A stretch of 64,000 nucleotides of DNA, taken from positions 428,404 to 492,403 of the forward strand of contig CAJTYV010000001.1 of NCBI GenBank assembly GCA_910584195.1, given 5' to 3'. Both the position numbers and the translations under genes were made by a program. The stretch is from an uncultured Ruminococcus sp. GTDB lineage: Bacteria > Bacillota > Clostridia > Oscillospirales > Ruminococcaceae. Below, piece by piece: positions 59,331 to 64,000 of this stretch. Each line of letters starts with the position of its first letter. The first letter of the stretch is position 1. The notes beneath the pieces were generated by a model. The model searched no databases. It was not told the DNA's origin and worked only from the letters and a program-made list of their open reading frames with translations.

Positions 59331-62153
59331 TCACTCTGTACGCAATGCCGCTACCGGGTCTTTCTTCGCCGCCCTTCTGGAAGGAATCCATCCTGCAATG
59401 ACTGTAATCGCCACGCTTAACAGGATTAAGAGCAACGCCGCCGTAACCGGGAGGGAAGCAGAAATCTCCGAAGCGCCCAATAAGTTCTGGATAACCGAAG
59501 TAATCGGGATGGTCAACAGAACGGAAACACCTACACCCAAAATTCCTGCCAGCAGTCCCACAATCACTGTTTCTGCATTGAATACCTGCGAAATATTCCG
59601 TTTCGATGCACCTATTGCCCGTAAAATACCGATTTCCTTTATACGCTCCAATACAGAAATGTGCGTGATAATTCCAATCATAATGCTGGAAACAATCAGC
59701 GACACCGCAACAAACGCAATCAGCACGTAAGAAATCACATCTACAATCGAAGTAATGGAACTGGTAAGCAACGCTACATAATCCGTATAGGTAATCTGCT
59801 CCTTCTTTTCAACTCCCTCGTTGTAACGGTCTATACAGTCTGAAACTGCTTCTTTGTCCTCAAAACTGTCTGTATAAATGCTGATAGAAGACGGGGCATC
59901 ATAGCTTACCTTTCCGAATTTTTTCATGTTTTCTTCATAAGTCGGCCCGGCAATAAATATATCATAAGCGGATACCAAAGTTTCCTGATCTGGATTGTTT
60001 CCCAACCATTCATCCAATGCCCTTGCCATCACAATTTCGTCTTCTTCGGTTCGTTCCACACCTTCCATCGCCGCCATCTCACTGGGACTCATGGAAGGCG
60101 CACCTTGCATAGCTTCGATATGTTCCTGATCTTCCGATTCATCCGTTTCCTGATGCGCCAGAATATTTGCGTACATAGCGGCCTTATCAGAAATCCCCAA
60201 ATTTGACATATAAATAACTGCATCAGCGGCTTTTGCTTCATCATCAGGAGCTTTGAACTCGATTCCGTTTAGTACATTGACTTCCGGTGTCTTTTCCTGT
60301 GCCAGGATAACCGCGCTTTCATCTGTATGCTCTATCACATAATCAGTCAGTGCCACCGTGTATGCCACTGAAGTAGGGATTGACGCATTTTCAGCATCCT
60401 TTACCGGACGGATAATACCCGTAATCTTCAAATTTACACTGTTTTCCAAAAGGGATTCTATCTGCATAACATCATCCCCGATATAGGTAAACGTGCCGTC
60501 CTCGTTTTCTTTATATTGGTCGCAGGGTAAAACCATATAGAAAGTATGTCCGCAGATTTCTTCATAGTTCCAAATGCGTTCCTCTGCATCCTCCCCATTT
60601 TTGATCTGTTCGGTAATTTCCTTATGCTCCTCCCCGGTAATCAAACCAAGCTGGTATAACGTTCCTGCCGGAATCGAATTATTTTCATTCAGCACAAGGA
60701 CAACCTCATTGTAATTTTCCGGCCAGCTCCCATACAGCAGATCATAACTGTCAAGGAGAATCTTGCTGACTGCCTTTCCGTCTGCTGACGGCATCAGTTC
60801 AGAAAAATTTTCAGCCCCTGCATCGGAAGAACCGCTCATTACCTGATTCATCCGCTCCATATTTGCCATCGGGCCGCCCCCTGCTGCACTGTCCTCACTG
60901 GAAAGGGTAGACGCACTGACCTGATCTATGTCCGCATCGGAGGCCACCAGGTTTCCGTCAGCATCATAAGAATAAATTCCAAAATGGGCTCCATAGGAAT
61001 ACACCACACCATTCTCACCTAAATACTGGTGGATTTCACTTTCCGGATTATCCAGATACTCCTTAAACGCCGTCAGGTTATTCTCTTTAATATTTGACGC
61101 CATTTCCTCACTGGATTCGATAGCGCTGTAATCTGCGTAAACTCTGGTACGGTTTTCCTCTGCCGAAACCTCATTTTCCCGCCTGCCGCCTCTCGTCCCC
61201 ATAATCCCGGACATATCCACGGATTGAGAACTAATCGTAATAGGATAGGAAGTCATGGTGCTTTTCTGTACATCTGAAATATAACCGTTTACCCCTTCTG
61301 CCAAAGCCAAAATCAATGCAATGCCGATAATTCCGATAGAACCAGCAAAAGCGGTCAGAATCGTCCGCCCTTTCTTTGTCCACAGATTGTTAAAACTTAG
61401 GGAAAGGGATGTCAAGAAAGACATTTTTGCCTTTCCCATGCTTTTATGCACTGCCTCTTCGGACATTTCTTCTGGCAAGAATGGATTGCTGTCATCTATA
61501 ATCTTTCCATCCCGTAATTTCACAATCCTTGTAGAATACTGCTCCGCAAGCTCCGAGTTGTGCGTTACCATCACAACCAGCCGGTTTTCAGCAACCTTTT
61601 TCAACAGTTCCATGACCTGTATACTGGTTTCGCTGTCTAATGCTCCGGTCGGTTCGTCCGCCAGAAGCACTTCCGGGTCATTCACAAGGGCACGGGCAAT
61701 CGCCACCCGCTGCATCTGCCCACCGGACATCTGGTTTGGTTTTTTGTGAAGCTGATCCCCCAGACCCACTTCCTCCAGTGCTTTCCTTGCCCGCTCTTTG
61801 CGGTCGTTTCTGGAAATGCCGCCAATCGTCAAAGCCAGCTCCACATTGGCAAGGATTGTCTGGTGGGGAATCAGGTTGTAGCTTTGGAACACAAAGCCGA
61901 TGGTATGGTTTCGGTAAGCATCCCAGTCACGGTCTTTATATTCCTTCGTGGAGATTCCGTTGATAACCAGATCCCCGGTGTCGTAACGGTCAAGACCACC
62001 TATCACATTCAGAAGCGTAGTTTTACCTGAACCGCTGGGACCGAGTATGGAAACAAATTCATTATCCCGCAGATTCAGACTGACATCATTTAGTGCCTGC
62101 TGAACTAGCTCACCCGTCCGATACTGTTTTGATATGCCTTTTATTTGGAGCAT
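59331..62153 (-). CDS. MacB/FtsX-type ABC transporter (fused ATPase and permease)
   Basis: A 940-residue protein. Residues 1-225 are the ATPase: Walker A GPSGSGKTTLLNVIGGLD, signature NQMSGGQMQRVA, Walker B VLLADEPTGALDSE. A membrane segment at about 265-285 is followed by a large extracellular domain of about 470 residues, rich in acidic residues, and three C-terminal membrane segments with FtsX-like IKEIGILRAIGASKRNISQV. Such mechanotransmission pumps do not move solutes across the bilayer in the usual sense; they act on envelope peptides, toxins or lipoproteins. It ends 17 bases before the heterodimeric exporter, so all are probably one operon. Confidence 0.92.
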   Translation of the reverse strand: MLQIKGISKQYRTGELVQQALNDVSLNLRDNEFVSILGPSGSGKTTLLNVIGGLDRYDTGDLVINGISTKEYKDRDWDAYRNHTIGFVFQSYNLIPHQTILANVELALTIGGISRNDRKERARKALEEVGLGDQLHKKPNQMSGGQMQRVAIARALVNDPEVLLADEPTGALDSETSIQVMELLKKVAENRLVVMVTHNSELAEQYSTRIVKLRDGKIIDDSNPFLPEEMSEEAVHKSMGKAKMSFLTSLSLSFNNLWTKKGRTILTAFAGSIGIIGIALILALAEGVNGYISDVQKSTMTSYPITISSQSVDMSGIMGTRGGRRENEVSAEENRTRVYADYSAIESSEEMASNIKENNLTAFKEYLDNPESEIHQYLGENGVVYSYGAHFGIYSYDADGNLVASDADIDQVSASTLSSEDSAAGGGPMANMERMNQVMSGSSDAGAENFSELMPSADGKAVSKILLDSYDLLYGSWPENYNEVVLVLNENNSIPAGTLYQLGLITGEEHKEITEQIKNGEDAEERIWNYEEICGHTFYMVLPCDQYKENEDGTFTYIGDDVMQIESLLENSVNLKITGIIRPVKDAENASIPTSVAYTVALTDYVIEHTDESAVILAQEKTPEVNVLNGIEFKAPDDEAKAADAVIYMSNLGISDKAAMYANILAHQETDESEDQEHIEAMQGAPSMSPSEMAAMEGVERTEEDEIVMARALDEWLGNNPDQETLVSAYDIFIAGPTYEENMKKFGKVSYDAPSSISIYTDSFEDKEAVSDCIDRYNEGVEKKEQITYTDYVALLTSSITSIVDVISYVLIAFVAVSLIVSSIMIGIITHISVLERIKEIGILRAIGASKRNISQVFNAETVIVGLLAGILGVGVSVLLTIPITSVIQNLLGASEISASLPVTAALLLILLSVAITVIAGWIPSRRAAKKDPVAALRTE

Positions 62154-62219
62154 AAGCCATCACCCTTTCCTCAACGCCTAAATTCATAATTGTTGTGCGC
62201 TGTTCCTGTATTATGCTGA

Positions 62220-62263
62220 TTCAACCTCAAGCCAATCTCAACCGAACCTCAACTCAACCTCAA
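62220..62263 (-). promoter_or_regulatory. four 11-bp direct repeats upstream of the MacB-like operon
   Basis: On the minus strand TTGAGGTTGAG, TTGAGGTTCGG, TTGAGATTGGC and TTGAGGTTGAA are consecutive without gaps. An 11-bp period places each on the same DNA face, as for tandem OmpR/PhoB-type regulator binding. They end 66 bases before the start codon, overlapping the likely promoter. Confidence 0.75.
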
Positions 62264-62266
62264 CTT

Positions 62267-63031
62267 TTACAGCCAGTTAACAAGAGCCAGCACAGCCCCT
62301 AATCCACACAGGGCAACGCCTGTAACCCTGTTCTGTTTTTTGGCATCCACTTTATTCGCAAATAATGCCGAAGCTCTTGCCCCAATCAGCGCCGCTATCA
62401 CACAGACCACAAGTGCTGTCACATTTACCGTACCGCCAATGATTACATGGGAAACCGCTCCTGTCAGTGCTGTAAATGTCATAATAAAGGTACTTGTTCC
62501 GACTGCTGTTTTCAGGCTATATCCGAGAACAGAGGTCAGCGTAATCAGAAGCAGCACACCGCCGCCAGCACCGACAAATCCACAGAACAGGCCGATATGG
62601 ATTCCCGAAAGAAGGGATCGTATAATCCTCTTTTTCGGCTCTATTTCATCCATCCTTGATGTTGTCTTTGTGATCGGGCTTACAAGAAAACGGACACCCA
62701 TAATAAAGGTCATAATATAAGAACTGCCTCCTAAGACTGCATTGGGAAGGAGCGAGGACAACCAGCTCCCTAAAATCGTAAATACAAGTACAGAGGCCAT
62801 CATTATAAGCCCGTTTTTAATATCAAGATTTTTATTTTTCCCATAGGTGTATGCCGTGACTGCCGAAGCCAGCACATCAGAAGCCAGTGCAATTCCTACC
62901 GCTTCATATGCCGTAAATCCGCAGAAAGTAATCAGCATGGGCGTAATAACCACCGCTGCGGATAAACCGGCAAGCCCTGTTCCAATACCTGCTCCAAGCC
63001 CTGCGATAATGCAGACAATTATCAATACCAT
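62267..63031 (-). CDS. TauE/SafE-type membrane permease
   Basis: A 254-residue membrane protein from the ATG at 63031 behind GGAGG; a TTG start given by the longer frame would place that site inside the gene. About eight hydrophobic segments occur, with GLGAGIGTGLAGLSAAVVIT at the start and GFVGAGGGVLLLITLTSVLG in the middle, the two repeated motifs of the sulfite/organosulfonate exporter family. Substrate cannot be told. Confidence 0.87.
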   Translation of the reverse strand: MVLIIVCIIAGLGAGIGTGLAGLSAAVVITPMLITFCGFTAYEAVGIALASDVLASAVTAYTYGKNKNLDIKNGLIMMASVLVFTILGSWLSSLLPNAVLGGSSYIMTFIMGVRFLVSPITKTTSRMDEIEPKKRIIRSLLSGIHIGLFCGFVGAGGGVLLLITLTSVLGYSLKTAVGTSTFIMTFTALTGAVSHVIIGGTVNVTALVVCVIAALIGARASALFANKVDAKKQNRVTGVALCGLGAVLALVNWL

Positions 63032-63058
63032 TTTAATAAGCCTCCTATTCAAATTCTG

Positions 63059-63433
63059 TTATTTCTGCTGTTTTGCCGAAGCCCTTTTCCAATGCACTCT
63101 AATATGTATCACTATCAGAATCAAAAACAAAAGCGCCGTTATCCTATGCAGACCGACCGCATACAGAATCCCGCTTACCATCACAAGCAAGAAGTCAATG
63201 AGCAGCAACACATTCAATATGGTTCTCACCCACCTCGTCCGGCTGTACAATCCCTTGCCAATGCCTGCCCACCATGCCAGATTGAAAATATTGTGACCAA
63301 CAAATAAGAGGAACAAAGCCGCCCCCAGGAACATATGCAGGACAATCCCCGTTCTCTCCGAAGCCATAAGCAGAAGTGTAATAACCAGCATCCCTATATC
63401 TATACATAGCTTGCAAACCTTTTTGATACGCAT
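63059..63433 (-). CDS. DUF4405-type membrane protein
   Basis: A 124-residue protein with three to four membrane segments and spaced His residues (GIVLHMFLGAALFLLF, VGHNIFNLAWWAGIG, LIVIHIRVHWKRAS) that suggest haem binding as in cytochrome b-like DUF4405 proteins. It lies between the flavodoxin and TauE genes, hinting at a redox function. Confidence 0.82.
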   Translation of the reverse strand: MRIKKVCKLCIDIGMLVITLLLMASERTGIVLHMFLGAALFLLFVGHNIFNLAWWAGIGKGLYSRTRWVRTILNVLLLIDFLLVMVSGILYAVGLHRITALLFLILIVIHIRVHWKRASAKQQK

Positions 63434-63443
63434 GAAACCTCCT

Positions 63444-64000
63444 TTACTTTGCCAGACCGGCTTTTGTCAGGAACTCTTTCACACTGTCCTCACTTTTTGC
63501 AGAAAGTCCGTCCGCTACCACTGCATCCGGACAGGCTGCGGCAATCTGCTCCGGGCCGGAACCCAATCCCAATGCCTGACTGGTGGCAATCGGTATGACC
63601 GTCTTTCCCGAAAAATCATATTCCTCCAGAAATGACAAAACGGGTAGCGGCATACTGCTTAACCAGTTCGGGTAAATGATAATTACCGTATCGTAATTTT
63701 CCACGCTTTTAAGATGTTCTGTCAGTTCTGGCCGAAGCGATGTTCCCATCTCGCTGTGGTGCCGGTCAAACGCCCCGCTGTAAGTTTCCGGATATAAGTC
63801 ACTTACCTTAATAGGGAAAACATCCCCTCCGGTTACTTCCTGTGCCGCAAGAGCCAAAAGCTCTGCATGACCATATCCGGTCCCATCTTCTATTTTCAGG
63901 CTTGCTGAGGACACCGCATCCATTTCATCTGCCGTATATACCCGATTATTTGTCAAAGAGAAATATGCCACAAGCACATTGCTCTCACCTGTCACAGACA
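63444..64000 (-). CDS. flavodoxin-family protein, 5' end beyond the window
   Basis: The frame is open to the window edge, so the true start is not seen (a GTG at 63995 is probably internal). NVLVAYFSLTNNR is the beginning of the flavodoxin fold; DTVIIIYPNWLSSMPLPVLS and KTVIPIATSQALGLGSG are the later FMN-binding loops. Typical flavodoxin-like proteins of this kind are 180-220 residues, often with a lipoprotein signal at the missing N-terminus. Together with DUF4405 it may form a small electron-transfer unit. Confidence 0.87.
   Translation of the reverse strand, partial: SVTGESNVLVAYFSLTNNRVYTADEMDAVSSASLKIEDGTGYGHAELLALAAQEVTGGDVFPIKVSDLYPETYSGAFDRHHSEMGTSLRPELTEHLKSVENYDTVIIIYPNWLSSMPLPVLSFLEEYDFSGKTVIPIATSQALGLGSGPEQIAAACPDAVVADGLSAKSEDSVKEFLTKAGLAK

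Overview
This window reads as Gram-positive Clostridia chromosome (Lachnospiraceae/Ruminococcaceae-like, probably gut) carrying nested mobile DNA. The clues are GGAGG-type ribosome binding sites with frequent GTG/TTG starts, a siphovirus with tandem large serine recombinases, and Firmicute-type ABC exporter genes. No rRNA, tRNA or CRISPR array was recognised.

Layout. (1) 1-8.7 kb is visibly AT-rich: the start of a Xre-type regulator, a Tn916-type tyrosine integrase, two AAA-ATPase-like/PD-(D/E)XK proteins with matching promoters, and a small-protein / gamma-glutamylcyclotransferase (GGCT) / amidoligase cassette. It ends in a large serine recombinase that has lost its catalytic N-terminus. (2) 8.80-10.71 kb is a complete group II intron with its reverse transcriptase/maturase, sitting directly behind a terminator hairpin. 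(3) 10.7-54.0 kb is a GC-richer, nearly complete siphovirus-like prophage. Almost every gene is on the minus strand, so it is transcribed from about 54 kb toward 8.7 kb. In that order it has a sigma-like early gene, replication genes (Cas4-like nuclease, SSB, family A polymerase, primase-helicase, VRR-NUC, SNF2 helicase), a late regulator, HNH and small terminase, two DNA methyltransferases, a second amidoligase/GGCT cassette, large terminase, portal, ClpP-like protease, capsid, connectors, tail genes, a GH18-like fibre, holin, endolysin, and finally the recombinase module. (4) 54.5-64 kb is a bacterial block of intermediate composition: a receiver-less winged-helix regulator, an atypical sirtuin, a heterodimeric ABC exporter, a MacB/FtsX-type ABC protein behind four 11-bp repeats, TauE/SafE, DUF4405 and a flavodoxin.

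Main points of interest. Amidoligase + GGCT occurs twice in different mobile contexts. In the phage this cassette lies between small and large terminase genes, uses a repeated promoter/leader three times, and includes a second protein sharing the amidoligase C-terminal module. A 47-bp repeat precedes genes at both ends of the prophage. The tail chaperone pair has a textbook -1 slippery site. The group II intron has replaced the stop codon and terminator context of a serine recombinase.

All function calls come from reading motifs, without database searches. Start codons were chosen by ribosome binding site and are often downstream of the longest open frame.
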